Shown one piece after another: positions 1-12,066 of a stretch of DNA of 64,000 nucleotides (position 1 is its first letter; each line of letters starts with the position of its first letter). The notes beneath the pieces are model-generated. The model searched no databases. It was not told where the DNA came from and saw only the letters and a list, made by a program, of their open reading frames with translations. This stretch comes from Scleroderma bovista (Eukaryota > Basidiomycota > Agaricomycetes > Boletales > Sclerodermataceae). The stretch is from NCBI GenBank assembly GCA_037178675.1, contig JAYMGJ010000168.1, forward strand, positions 1 through 64,000, written 5' to 3'. The translations under genes were made by a program, and so were the position numbers.

Positions 1-3000
1 TGGGTCCATCATGCCTCTTGAATATCACCAGCGCCTTGTCACGAGCGGAACGGTCCATCTTGCCGTCGTATCGCACATTTCGAATGCCATACCTTGACAG
101 CAAAATCTGCACTAGGTCCAGCATCGAAGTCCCTGTCATGAACACGTAAGAACCAAACACGATCTATGTACAAAAGGCATTCCGAGAGCACCGCGCACAT
201 TGCGAGAAACAAATAGTCTTGTCACCATGCTCATCAGCTTCCTTGAGCAGGTCAACCAGAGCAAGCATTTTTGTGCTTGGCTCGAGGTCGTAGTCACCCT
301 TACCCCACACTGCAAGGACGGCTCCCGACGGGGCGCTCGGTTCGTTGTCGTTACCGTTCACGGCCTTTTCCTTCCCCTTTCCACCCGGAACAGATTTGTC
401 CTGGACTACTTGAGAGCGGCTTGCTTCTCCAGAATCATCGGAGTCATCGAGATCAAGTTCATCCTGTGGAGAGGTCGGCTATTAGTGTGAAGATAAAGTA
501 TGGCGGGGCTGCACTACATCACTCATCACCCTCTTCTGCTTCTTTCCTTTGTTCTGCTTTTTGAAGTTACCCTTGTTTGCTATTAACTGAGAAAAGTCTG
601 GTAGTTCCTCGTCCGAACTGTCGCTCAAAGGGGTTCCGCCCCGGAATCTAGATTTCACTGGTGACACTGATTCGTCGCCTTCCTCGTCGGAATCAACGCT
701 GACAGCCTGCTTTCGCGGTTCAGGTTTTAAAGGCCCTGACCTTCTAGCGCGCTTGGAGGCACGAACAGCCTCTTGAAGCTCCTCCTTGTCGGGCTCAAAG
801 GCAGATGATTTGAAGACCTTTTGCGGTGTAAGATCACACATCTTCTTGCAGACCGGACCTACAGTTAAAACGTTCAGGACAAAGACAATAGGTCATGTAA
901 TCGTACGAACACGGTCGATGTCCCTTTGCAGAGGCAACTTCATATTCCCTCTCTGCACGAATGTTCTCCGCTTCAGTACCGAGACCGCTAGAAAAAGCAC
1001 TTTACTATCACGAATGCATCATGTGCGTAAATTTACTTACAATTCGCCGTTGTGCATGATAGGAGCGTTGCTAATATCCAACAAACAGTCTACATGCCGG
1101 ACAACCAGTCAGCGCGGCCCAGGGAAGAATGATAATTACCCTCACCAAAGCATAACTCATGGCCACATGATAGTATGCGACCCGTATCGTTCATGTATAC
1201 TGCGGCATATTCACGCATGTGATACTCTCGGTAAAGTCAAGGACGCACGGTCTTTGCACTGAGGACAAGTGCTATCGTCTTCGTCAAGTTCATCCGAAAA
1301 TACGAACATGTCGTTAGCAAGTGCGCGCGTCATAAACCTAATGACTCCTTTCAATACGGTGGGAGATTGTGAATGGGCCAATCTTGAACTGACCTTTGCT
1401 TGATCTAGTGAAATGAATATTGACAACGACATTAGCCAGGGGTATCGGGCTCACATTGTTAACCCAAGTTGCGCCCATGAGCTTCACTGCTCGGGCACAC
1501 TCCTTCTCTTTGTCATCCGACATGATTAACGTGGGGTCTTCATAATCTCCGGCTTGGCTCTGGGCCGAAATCAGAACAGGGGAGGGCTCGGTTTCTTAAA
1601 AAAGACAAACGAGGATGAGGTTGGGATGACAGCATAGTTGTCGTAGACGCAAAATCATGACCTAAACCAAATGAGCACATTTAAATACACGGGGCAAACC
1701 GTTATTTTTTACCAGGACTGCGGTGGAGCTGCGACGATGTTACGGGAAGTTTCTCAAGGACTAATGCAGAGCTACGTACTTCTTGAGCAACGTCCTGTCT
1801 TTAATGTACCTGTTGATTCGGATGCGACTCCTCTTCTCGAAATTGTCATAAATCTTCCGAAAGGTCATCAGACGCCAAAGCCTTCGACTTGGACAGTAGA
1901 GGGTAACCAACCTGACGTTCATCCGCAGAAAATTCTAGCGTAACAAGGTCAATATTCTTCGGAGGTAGCTGTAAGATCGGTTTTCCATCCTATTACGCAT
2001 CTCAGTGCCATGCTCGGATACACGATAGAATGTCTGACCAGCATCGCATTTTTCGTCCGGCGAAGGAGCAATGGTTTGAGAATTTCTTGAGCTCGCATGG
2101 CTGATAAGTACGGCCACATGTTAAATCGATGACAGATCCCACTACACGAACGAACCTGCCAGTGGTGGATCCTCACGCTGCTGTTTCGCCTATGACAGCC
2201 ATATTCCTCAATTGGCACGCTAGGCAGTTCGTCCACACTTACTATGTATTGGTTGAAGTCCTTCCAATCATTCCAGGGTCTAAATCGACCGAAGCGGATA
2301 AGGCCATATATATCGGCACTGAAAATGATTAGGGCAACCGTGTCTACTAGAGGAGTCATCACACACAGGGTATTTGTGACAGGTGTACCAGTCAGCATCC
2401 AACGATAGTGGGCACGAAGTAAAGCCACACTGCGACTCGCAACGGTCCCTCTGCGTGGGCAATAAGGTGCGAGTAGTGGCTAAACTGGTGTTCCTCACCT
2501 ATTGCGGATGAAATGTGCCTCGTCTAAAACTACGCGGTGCCATTTCACCCTCGACAGCACACCTCTAATCAACATGAGTTAAGCATGAGTTAATCTCGAG
2601 GTCAATCCAAACAAACAAACCCGTTGTCCTCGAGCCACTCGAGCTCTTCACCCTCATCAACGTCGGAGGGGACGGACAGCTCTGTACTTAATGTTTGGTA
2701 AGTGGTAATTATAACCTGCAGGGGATTCCATTAGAAGTTCAACGCACAAACCAATGTAGTGCGTACATCCTTTGACTTCACAGCGCCAGTACTCATGAGC
2801 TTGTCACGGCCGTGATGGACATGGACAGTAAACAAGTCATTTGTCTTGGTTTCGATTTCCTCTTTCCACTGTACGTTCGAGTCACCAATGAGGAGATGAG
2901 CATCTGAACAGAGGTTACCATACCTGGAACAACAGAGCCGACGGCACTACAATGAGGGTCGTCTGAGCAGAATCTTTTGGAAGATTTACTGCCATTGTTG

Positions 3001-3944
3001 CTATCATCTGGACAGTTTTCCCTAATGGATCTCCAGTTAGCACGTCATTTTCCCGTCCCAATAACGCTCTCTTACCGAGCCCCATTTCGTCACTAATAGA
3101 GATAGCGTTAGGAGGCATTTAAGCACTACAAGTACGACGTACGCGAGAATACCACCTTTATGGGGAGATCCCTTCTCCTGATCGACCATCCTATGATGGG
3201 TTTAAGAGGAAAATATTTGCAGGTATGTGGAGGCCCTACCAACTAACACCGATGAGTTGGTGTGGAAGCAAACGCACTTCCAAACCAGGCAGAACGTCCT
3301 TGTCACTGTACAGCGCGTCATGTTTTAAGTCAAACTAGAAATTAACACGACGAACCTTTCCAAACCGAGCTTCTTGATTGCTTGCTTGATGGTCTGTCCC
3401 TCACTCAAATTATTGATAGAATTGTACACAAATTCGGCCATTCTAGTGGGTCGACAATGGTTGAAGCTTCTGTAGGGAAAGGACCCAGCACCTACTTCTG
3501 CTCCTGATCTGGACCACCAACATCGATGCGGCGAACGGGTGTCTCGGTGTCATATCTCAAAGAGAACCCGGACGCGGCAAGTTTTGACTGTAATTCCGAA
3601 CAGGGTAGCTTTTGCGAAGCGCCCTTGCTTGTCGAGCTGCCTGGTGCGGCATGACCTCCTGCGGTGTAGGACATAGGTCAAATCCACAGATAGGAGATAC
3701 AAAAGCTGAACCAACTACTTTTCCTCAGTCTTGACAATGATGACCCCGCCCCTGGAGCCATAGAAGCATGGTTGTGAGTGCTCGAGGAACTCGGTTGCGC
3801 CGCGCTAATATTCTCGAAAGAGCGTTTCCCGAGAACCTGAGTCCCGACAGCGGGGACGAGCGTGTCTGACGCGTCCGGGAACAGCCCAGTGCCATCTAAT
3901 GCTGCTAAGACGCGTGAACGTTGTTTTCCTGGATCACTTGTCAT
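1..3944 (-). CDS. SNF2-family DNA-dependent ATPase with RING finger (Uls1/Rad5/Rad16 class), 3' end beyond window
   Basis: Multi-exon gene reading leftward, cut by the window start. In order: a Ser-rich N-terminus beginning MTSDPGKQRSRVLAALDGTG at 3944; Walker A DEMGLGKTVQ near 3000-3100, split by an intron after GLG; DEAH box DEAHFIRN near 2510-2540; motif III WMLTGTPVTNT near 2370-2400; LKPLLLRRTKNAML near 2060-2100; EFSADERQ near 1930; a Cys pair CPQCKD near 1250-1290 as part of a RING; an acidic, Lys-rich linker near 490-840; and the helicase-C start STKMLALVDLLKEADEHGDK near 210-290. A RING inserted between the two ATPase lobes is the family hallmark of Rad5, Rad16 and Uls1, which remodel DNA-protein complexes and act as ubiquitin or SUMO-targeted ligases. 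Exon borders were only partly resolved. Uls1-like is favoured over Rad5, but no HIRAN domain could be tested. Confidence 0.85.
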
Positions 3945-4431
3945 GAGAGGTTTATGTATACAGCAAATGGCCAAGGAGGCTCCTGACTCCTTTTCCTGTG
4001 TGTGCCAAACATGTGCAAAGCAGCCTCAGGGGGAATCTTTGAAAAACGTCGGTCCAACTTACGCACTATGCAATAGCAAGCTCTGAGCTTGGCATGTCGG
4101 ATACATGACAACGACAAATGGATTAGCAAGTACAAGTGGCAGCATGGAGGAGGTGTGGTCACTGGTGTAACATCACGGTGTAATCTTGAAATGCAGAGTG
4201 TTATCGATCAATCGGACCACTTTGAAGCCAGAACTGCAGCATAATACATAGTACTACGTAGTATTACTGTATGTACACCAGAAATCAAGCGATAAGTCAG
4301 ACATAATGCACGCCGCGGATATCTCGCCAAATATCGGAATAGTCACTGCGATCTACAAAGACCAAAAGAACAGCAAGGAACAAAACAAAGATCGAGAAAA
4401 GAAAATGTCTGTCGGAATAGTATGACTGCCC

Positions 4432-5048
4432 TCACTGTGCATGTCCATCTGCCGTCATCGCATCACCATCTACCGCCATGCTCCGTTGTTCTTCCGGATC
4501 TAACCAACTATCTTCAACCGTCGCCTTCACCCTTCTGATGTACTCCTTCATGTTTTCACGATACAACTGTGCTGCTTCTGCATTGGCAGGGCTGTTCGGA
4601 TTTGGATCATGAAGGAGACTCTGAATGGAAGTGAGGATAGCAGCTACGTCATATGTAGGCGACCACCGGTTTTGCAGAATATCAAGACAAAGTTCCCCGT
4701 TATTGTACACGTTCGGATGAAACATTCGCGACAGGAATTTGACCGTCGGTGGTTTATTTGGGTACGACTCGTCGAACGTAAGCAGGAGCTTGAAAGTGCC
4801 ATCCTCGAATGGTGTATCGGCTCCTCGCTTTCAGCAGATGCCACAGCAATGAATCCGCAGAAACTCACCTGGACCAAAAATCACCGCGTTCCAAACCATG
4901 ATATTATCAGGACAAGGACTTCCGGATACACCGCTGGGGGGATCGCTCGAGAGCCGTTTAAAGTCGCGAATGAGCCGTCTCCTGCAGTTCGTAGACTGAT
5001 TCAAAACTATGAAAAGGGATTCACAAGAAAGAAGTTAACACACACCAT
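4432..5048 (-). CDS. RAD6: Ubiquitin-conjugating enzyme E2, RAD6/UBC2 orthologue
   Basis: Three coding exons give 172 aa: 5046-5048 (ATG only), 4869-4995 and 4432-4820, with introns of 50 and 48 bp. The lengths sum to 519 nt and stay in frame. The protein carries [11 protein letters not shown] at the N-terminus, the UBC core with [39 protein letters not shown], and the active-site stretch [19 protein letters not shown] with the catalytic Cys. It ends in a short acidic tail ([19 protein letters not shown]) like that of yeast Rad6. Rad6 works with RING E3s (Rad18, Bre1, Ubr1) on PCNA, histone H2B and N-degron substrates. The start was chosen because MST-x-x-RRRL matches the family N-terminus when the first intron directly follows the ATG. 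The SNF2-RING gene lies 487 bp downstream on the same strand. Confidence 0.93.
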
Positions 5049-5270
5049 TTCTGTTTTTCAATGACAGTAGACTCTGTACAAATAGATTGAGGAGGTAAAG
5101 AAGATAGTAGTACGGCGAAGTTCAATGAGGAGTAGTCACATCAACCCCATATGTAAGATTTGGATTGGTCAGCAGCAATGCAAACTCCAGCCAGCACCAC
5201 TCGCAACCCGACTTTCCCCACAGCTAGGTGGGACCGGAAACAATGTACATGTCTCACGGTGACTCAACTC

Positions 5271-6000
5271 TTACGCTTTGCAATCAAAGACAGGACAGGC
5301 TTGCGTACTGACGCAGCTCGGGCCAACTATGGGCCGAAGCGTACAAGGATGCCATTGCAAAAAATTCTGCATATTAAAGTAGTCTGAAGCACGTTTCAGC
5401 AGCTCCAAGAGTATCGGTAATACTCTCTCCCTGATGCACATTGAAAGGCTCTGTTGAAGTTGAGCCAACCCTCGACTCTGTCTTATTCGGCACCATTAAC
5501 CTTGCAGCTCGACCACATAAGGCGGTGCGTATCAATGCACATTTGAAAAAGCGACTAGCGCTCTTCCAACGTGGTGTCACTGATAAGAGGGCCCATCCGA
5601 CAGTGAGTCTTGAAACGTAGAGCCGTTTGGTCACCCAGTTGTCCAGTTGAGTCGTCAAGTCATTAACCCGTATTCCTTCTTCGATCTCGACGGATGCTAC
5701 GATCTGATTTGCCATGTCGCTTGGACTCATCATCATTGTAGGTTGTGTTCGCTACAACAAGGGCTAATAACAAAGTGTTTTACAGTAATGGTGTATCTCT
5801 CGCTCTTACATCAGAGTCAGCTCGTGTACCATTTCCAGGTTCCGCACCTTCCATTTCGCCGCACCTCATCGCCAAGCGCAACAAATCTCGCAGCGATCGT
5901 ACATTGTCTGTCTGTCGGTGTTTTTCTGATGCTGACGAAGCACTTGCGTTGGCAACAATTAACAAAAGCGAAGGTAAGAGCCTAGGTAGAGGTTGGCAAG
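5271..6000 (-). CDS. Possible hypothetical gene, exons not resolved
   Basis: Minus-strand frames contain stretches with coding-like composition. These are SLRDLLRLAMRCGEMEGAEP near 5820-5890, MANQIVASVEIEEGIRVNDL near 5640-5720, and a short amphipathic stretch IREEVLPILLELLKR-like near 5400-5460 in a different frame. They could be exons of one small gene upstream of RAD6. No family was recognised, no start could be set, and the exon joins are unproven. The rest of 5049-6824 (promoter side of RAD6, 3' flank of the HET gene) shows nothing further that I can support. Confidence 0.25.
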
Positions 6001-6824
6001 GCAGTGGGTGTGTGTGTCTTAAGTCCTTTGGATACATGCGAAATGGGCTAATGTCGATTGTTCCGCCTGATATTGGATATCCGAAGGTGAGCGTGTCGCG
6101 CAATGGTGCAGGATGAGTCAGTGCGTAGTATGGGGTGAGCGAGTGAGCATGTGGAGATAAGCAAATGAGCAGAGCTGAGGGACGAAGGAAGATGGAGACC
6201 CATGAACGACACCGTTGAAATGGATTGGGATCTCTTCGACATCTCCGTATCGCCTTCTGCACCCTTGTTGCACCCCACAATGTTTTCATCTATCATCGCC
6301 TCGATTTAGCACACACGACCGCTACAAGTAGCGAGGACAGATGCAAGGACTCGACTCCCTGTGTATTCATTCCTCATGAACATGAAGTACGAATTCCCGT
6401 GATGACAATTGTTTTGTTGACTACATTGCTTTGCATAAGGTATATGCTCCTTGAAAACGCGACTACGAGTTTTTGGTGTGTTGGCAGTGTTTAGGAGACT
6501 CATGATCTCCTTCTAAACTCTCCCCTCGTGTTCTTTCTCCGTCAGCACTCGATCACCAAGTCAAGCCTAGCGCCAGTCAACATTTACTTGACTTCACCGG
6601 CTACCTTCCTCACTGGTCGCCTTTCCTAGATCTAGCTTAAGCTCTATTTCTTCAAGTTATCAACATAACACTTCTGTTCGCATTGTGTAACGTTGTCATG
6701 GATGAGGGTTGTAAACGTGGGTGCAGTACTTGTACATACTATGCGCAGACTACTCGTCAGCGCTGCCGACGTATCACATAGTGCTCAAACCGATTCCCGT
6801 ATATACCGTACACACAAACATAAC

Positions 6825-9320
6825 TCAAGAACTATAAATATCTCGGTGCCAAACCAGTGGCTTTGCAATGATGCACAGAGGCGTATTTGAATTCTTGAAC
6901 CTGACAGGGGATCTGCCGTCTAATCCGGTAATCGAACGTGAATGCGAGGCAGAGGCATGAATTAGTTGACTGCCCATGGACTTACCGACGGAGTCACATT
7001 GTACGACCCATGTGACAAGATGTTTGTTGGCGAGTCGACTAGAGCGGGAAGCCAAGAATGAGTTGAAATCGTGGTTAGTTGGAAGTGAGCGGCCAAGTGG
7101 TTTGTATAGAGTGTGATCGGTGCCGCCAGTGCCGGAAGAGCTGATTTTCACGTGGTCATAATTGCGTCCATCCTTTGAATCTATTTTGTGGTGCTGTGGG
7201 GTGATGTCCGCCATCGGGGAATGTGACTCGAAGTCGGTAAGGATGTTTCCCTCGCGGCGGAAGTGATTGAGGATATATCGACCGTAATCCCCCAGCTATT
7301 CCCGTAAGTTTCAAATGACATATGAGGTATACTGAGGTATGCCTGCTCACCTTGATCACATTGGGTGTTGGCACAAATTCCATCGAGACGCTGTCTACGA
7401 GTAGGATATAGCGATCCGGACAGTCACTCCGATTATGGCGAATCATGAGACTCCGCATGTCACGATTGGGGTCAGTGACTCTCTAAAGGATTAATTGAGA
7501 CAGTGAGTGTGCATAAGGAAGAATCTACTCACCTCAACATCGAAGCCTGTCCATTTATCTTGTCCATTATTGGCTCCACGATCGCGAAATACCTCAAGCT
7601 TTATTCCACACCCCCTCGACCTCTCCCACACAATGCAGGAAGTCCGCACAGTCCATTCTGATTTAGGGAGGTGGACTTGCTTAATGCAGAGACGACTATG
7701 GCGTTTACCAGACCACGCCTCGGCCATGGATCGCGCATGCTCTGGTCCTCCAATCAACATCTCCTTCTGTGCTTCCACGGCGTATTCCCAAATTGGCTGT
7801 CCATTATCTGCATCCGTAGGTTTCTCGCAAGTGAAGTGTACCCAGTCCTGGCCAAAGCACTGTCCAAACCCCACTGCAAAGTGACGGCGAGTGTTGCTAT
7901 CAGAATAAATGAAGATGTGAGGAGGCGTGTTGCTGGTTAGCGTGAGCACCTTTTCTGTGAGTGCCGATGGGAACGAGCCGCAGTAGGTGAAACCGCTTTT
8001 GATGACCACACTGTCATCAATCTCGAAGGTAGCGGCGTGATGCAGCGTGTCTTGATATCTGAGATAGACTTGACGGAACTGTGGAACTAGTTCTCCAGGA
8101 GGCCCAACCGACCGCGAGGTAAAATATCTATAATAGTTGGATTCCCACAAAGCCAAATCGATTGTCACTGGTGAACCCGACGTTCCAGAGCGGCATGGCA
8201 GTCTAGCTTTAAAGACTGAGGTGGAATCACCACAAGGACTAAGGAGCAGCCAAATTTGGATACCACGATTGGTGATGGGGAATACACCAAAGCGATCTTT
8301 GTCCTCTTCTCGGATTGTGTCTTTGAGGGATTGCGTGAATTCTTCAGACTTCATCAGCTCCATCCCAGAACAATCCTCGAAGCAGCTCGGACAATCAGCT
8401 AGGATACTGCCAGTCCGCCCTACTTCTCTGCTCCAATCCCACGCAAATATGCTTTGGTCATTTGACATGCGGATGATCTCCAGCTGAAGACGGTGGAATG
8501 CCTTCTTCCCCTCTCCATACAACATCGGCATATTCACGTCTAGCAGACCCAACAGGGAGTAGGCTCTGTCCTCAACTCGAGTCGTCGTCCGTTTGGCAGC
8601 CCAAGACATGATTTGAGCAATGCAGGGACGGTTGGAGGAAAGTCCATCTGTCAATATATGTTCCGGAACTCCAGTAATGGCAGCTAGGGTATGCGCGTGA
8701 GTCTTCTTGTCGCCTATGTGGACCCAGTGCCTGTTGAAGAACCTGACATTGTTCGGGGCTATCATCTCCTGTAGAGTCCACCCGCGGGAGAACCACTCCG
8801 GCCACCCATTGTACCCGGGATACGTGCTCGTGTCAGGCTCAGTGGGCAAGGATAAGCCATCGACGTCGTGGAGGTACGCATAGCATACCGTCGAGTTCTC
8901 ATACCAACGGTACATGGAATTGATGGCCTCGGATAGTTCTGCGCTGCTTCGCTTGTCTATGCAACAAGTGTCGACCCACAACCACTCATATCCGTCCTCC
9001 TTGGCTTGTAGGCAGCTATAGTAGATCTTTTGATAGCCATCGCGCTGACGAATTTCGTTTCTGTCCTCCCTACCCATCTTTGCCAGCCCTGTAATCTCGA
9101 CATAATTGACTTCTTGCCCGGTCCACCGATGGGATAGGATGGCGTATTTTATTTTGGCTTCATCATCACAGTACTCCAGGACTTTGATTCGATTCGTAAT
9201 AGTATCCTCTTGACTACTATTTCTCATCACCCCTTCCAAGTTGATAAATGCTCCTACTTTGATGAAATACATGCTACCATGCCTCAGATAGCGTTGGCGA
9301 GCAGTGTCGAGTAATATCAT
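6825..9320 (-). CDS. HET-domain (heterokaryon incompatibility) protein
   Basis: Three exons join in phase 0: 7533-9320 (596 codons), 7351-7482 and 6825-7295, giving about 796 aa. A 66-bp GT-AG segment inside the last exon (about 6931-6996) is divisible by three and may be a further intron. The N-terminus MILLDTARQRYL and the core KYAILSHRW (residues about 58-66), WLWVDTCCIDK (about 112-122) and WFSRGWTLQEMIAP (about 178-190) are the three conserved blocks of the HET domain. They are followed by VEDRAYSLLGLLDVNMPMLYGEG, usual in basidiomycete HET proteins. HET proteins act in non-self recognition and trigger cell death when hyphae of different genotype fuse. The C-terminal 500 residues match nothing I recognise. 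There is no NACHT or WD domain. The frame is intact. Confidence 0.9.
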
Positions 9321-9580
9321 ACATACCTTTACACGAATTCAGGTGAATACACAAGTGCTGGAACAAAAGTAGGTGTCCTCTTTAGCCAGTAGAGTTATGC
9401 CCTCGAGTGCGATGAGGGACTGGTCTCCGAATCCCGACGCCTTCCCGTCACACGCAGTCGACTGCGGATGCACCATGGTCTCACAAGGCTCGTCCGTCGT
9501 CGGACACAACACCTTCACTCCTTACTGGCTCTCCGTCACACGTTAGAGATATCTTCCCGCAATTCCTGAAGCTTAGCTCT

Positions 9581-10446
9581 ATGGTCGTCATTGATGAAAA
9601 GGCCATTGCTCCACCGCCATATGCTCCTACATCTGCTTCCCCATCACCCTTTCCTGGCCTTCGTTTGCATTCCGCTGGCGTCTCGGCCTTGCCACCAAAT
9701 CTACTTCTCTATGTCATAGATATGACGTTCCCCGAAACCCAAAGCATCAACGAGGATATCACGGAGAGTCAGAGAAGCACTTTATATTGGCTAACATACC
9801 ACTTACGTCTCGTCAACCATACCTTTTACATTGGTATGCGGATTTTATGAATGCAAAGACACGTACCGAGCAACTGACCGGATGCGTCCCAGCATGCATG
9901 CACATTCTACGCTCGGCATATCTTCCAGTATACCAGTCACTTATCCGCGCCCCATATACCTCCGATCCCTTTCCTGCGTCCTCTTCTGCCACATCCGACG
10001 ACAGCCTTCTAGGCACGATCCAACGCGAGACGCGAGTGTTCGATATCTTCATCGCACTCAAAGCACGCGAGGACTTCTTCATGGATGCATCCGAACTCCA
10101 CATTGTTCGTGAGGAGCTGTTCAAGGATCTCTTTGATCTCATGCAGCCCCGCAGTCGCCTCGAAGATCTCGTGCGGCATTATGGCATACGCGAAGGCGTT
10201 GTGCACGTCACATCCCCAAATGCGCACGGCGAGGCCGTAAGCAGCCATGCCAGACCCAACAGAGAGCGTTCTGTTCCATTCTGTGCATTGTCAATATCGT
10301 TTTCTCCGAGGAAGGTTGGACTGGTGTTGATGACCTCGGGAAGAAAGCGAACGATCTTGGAGGTGACACGAGTACCAAACGAGAAGCTAGAGATCCCTGC
10401 GAAGAAGCTAGCGAAGCAGCTCAGGGTTTGGTTGCACTATGCCTAA
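9581..10446 (+). CDS. Conserved basidiomycete hypothetical protein, 268 aa
   Basis: Two exons, 9581-9833 and 9893-10446, separated by a 59-bp GTATGC...CCCAG intron; 807 nt stay in frame. The join restores FYIACMHILRSAYLPVYQSL. Visible features are a Pro-rich N-terminus (APPPYAPTSASPSPFPGL), a helical middle with ALKAREDFFMDASELHIVRE and LFKDLFDLMQPRSRLEDLVR, and a basic C-terminal block SFSPRKVGLVLMTSGRKRTI. I recall similar proteins in Agaricomycetes without an assigned function, and I assign none. There is no signal peptide or membrane segment. It diverges from the HET gene with a 260-bp shared upstream region. Its 3' end lies about 290 bp from the retrotransposon ORFs. Confidence 0.75.
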
Positions 10447-10737
10447 CACTGATATCCACTATTCCGTATGAGGAGTTGTAATTCTATGCTTTGGGATGCT
10501 AGGCTGAGGAGGAGAAGGGAGCAATGGGATTGCTTTGGGGAGCGGACAATGTTCGTCGTGCTACTAAGGGTGCTAGATGCTATGTAGAGATTTGGGCGAA
10601 GCCCTGAGGGCTTCCGGCCCGAAACGAAACCGCAAGGGAGGCTGAGCTGTACCCAAACAGAAGGAGGGAGCGACGCAAAAGGTGAAGCCGAATACCCTAG
10701 CGGTCGAAGGAGCTCTACTAGTACGAGTGGCGTGGAG
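10447..10737. other. Flank between hypothetical gene and YR ORF
   Basis: About 290 bp that should hold the 3' end of the retroelement. A short imperfect palindrome, gccctgagggc at about 10604-10614, is visible. No terminal repeat matching the other side was found by eye. Confidence 0.4.
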
Positions 10738-12066
10738 TTATCTAACTGGGGGTTGCGTGTATCTGACAAAGGGTTCTAATACCGGAGAAGCCTGTAAATA
10801 AGGTGCTAGAATCATGGCGTGCTGTCGTAGGTAGAGAGTGAAGGCGTTCCCCGCCCAGCGGTCAAGAGACTGGATGACATCGAAAGGAATACCTCGCAGT
10901 AGGTATTCCAGTGTGCCCCTGATACGAAGGCTGTGGCCTTTGAGGTTCGGGAGGTTAAATTGACTTGCGAGCTTGTTGATTTTTCCGGTGAGTTCTTTTT
11001 TACTCAGCGGGCGCCGTTTGCCGCTGGAGTGGGTCCAGGAGAAGAGGTGTTCATGTGGGGCGACGGCGTTGATGCGAAAGTGATTTTCGATAGCGGCGAG
11101 AGGGTCAGCTGGACCATTTTGTTGAGCACATTGTACTGATTCCCCCTTGCTCGCTGCTTTGGAAGTCTTGGTCCATGGTAGGTGGAATTTGAGAACCGAT
11201 AGGCCGTTTCGGTCTGTGATTTGTGTGAGACCCGCTCGGGTGATATGTTTGGTTGGGTCGAAGGTGTTGATACTGGGTACTGTGAATTCGCCGACTCTGG
11301 CGACACCCCAGAAACAGACTGTAATGCAAGCGAAGACGGCCGCATCGAGTGGGTCTTCTAGGTTCAGTTGGGATTTGAACAGGGCTATTATGTCCGGCGT
11401 AAAAGGGTTGCGCTGGGGGCGTTTGGAAGAGGGTGGGGCAAGCCGGGCTGCTCCCTCTATGGTAGCTTTCAAGGTGATGGGGTCTAGGATCCACGGTCTG
11501 CCGTGCAACATGTGCCAGGCACGGATTCCCGCAATGTAGTTAGCAAGGGTGTTACCAGAGTATGTTCCCGCGCAGGTTGATATAAACGAGAGTAAGAGCG
11601 GCTGGGAGACAGGGCATCTGTCTATTTCTGGTACGTTACGTGAGTCGCAAAATACATGAAAGACTAGTAGACCTGCCCCGTAGGCGGCTTTGGTGTTGCT
11701 GCCCCATGAGGCGTCGATGACACTCAGTATGCGATTGAAATCTGCTTCGGATAGGATGGGGTGTGCCAGCCGTGGGTCCTCACTAGCTGAGAAGGGTTTC
11801 CAAAGAAGGAGGCGTTCTTTGGCTAGGCAATGAGGATGGAGGGGGGATGGGGAAGGGGAAAGGTCTGAACGGTAAGGGAGAGGGTTCGAAGCGGATGGGG
11901 CTGGGGGTAATGGGGGGGCAGAGATGAAACGAGGTGATGGAGTCACCCTAGTGTTTGACTGCGTGGGAGAGGCTTTATTGTTACCGTGGGGATTGATGCT
12001 CAGGGCAGTCGGGATAGGGATTATCGGAGTGACTGTGCTAAGGGGGGGTTCTGTGTGGGATGGCAT
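10738..12066 (-). CDS. Tyrosine recombinase of YR retrotransposon
   Basis: The open frame reaches back to 12552, but that part runs under the RNase H code. The ATG at 12066 (MPSHTEPPLSTVTP), overlapping the RT stop by about 29 nt, is the more likely start and gives about 442 aa. After a Pro/Ser-rich leader come the core-binding region (FNRILSVIDASWGSNTKAAY) and the catalytic domain. The latter has CFWGVARVGEFTV with the first Arg, KGHSLRIRGTLEYLLRGIP with His-x-x-Arg, SLDRWAGNAFTLYLR with Trp at the His/Trp position, and the nucleophilic Tyr. The full R-H-R-W-Y set suggests a working enzyme. In these elements it integrates a circular DNA intermediate. Confidence 0.88.
   Translation of the reverse strand: MPSHTEPPLSTVTPIIPIPTALSINPHGNNKASPTQSNTRVTPSPRFISAPPLPPAPSASNPLPYRSDLSPSPSPLHPHCLAKERLLLWKPFSASEDPRLAHPILSEADFNRILSVIDASWGSNTKAAYGAGLLVFHVFCDSRNVPEIDRCPVSQPLLLSFISTCAGTYSGNTLANYIAGIRAWHMLHGRPWILDPITLKATIEGAARLAPPSSKRPQRNPFTPDIIALFKSQLNLEDPLDAAVFACITVCFWGVARVGEFTVPSINTFDPTKHITRAGLTQITDRNGLSVLKFHLPWTKTSKAASKGESVQCAQQNGPADPLAAIENHFRINAVAPHEHLFSWTHSSGKRRPLSKKELTGKINKLASQFNLPNLKGHSLRIRGTLEYLLRGIPFDVIQSLDRWAGNAFTLYLRQHAMILAPYLQASPVLEPFVRYTQPPVR

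Noticed and set aside
5780..6289. Full 169-codon minus-strand frame as a single exon
   Set aside because: The first two thirds look non-coding (SLTPYYALTHPAPLRD); only the last part is kept as a tentative exon.
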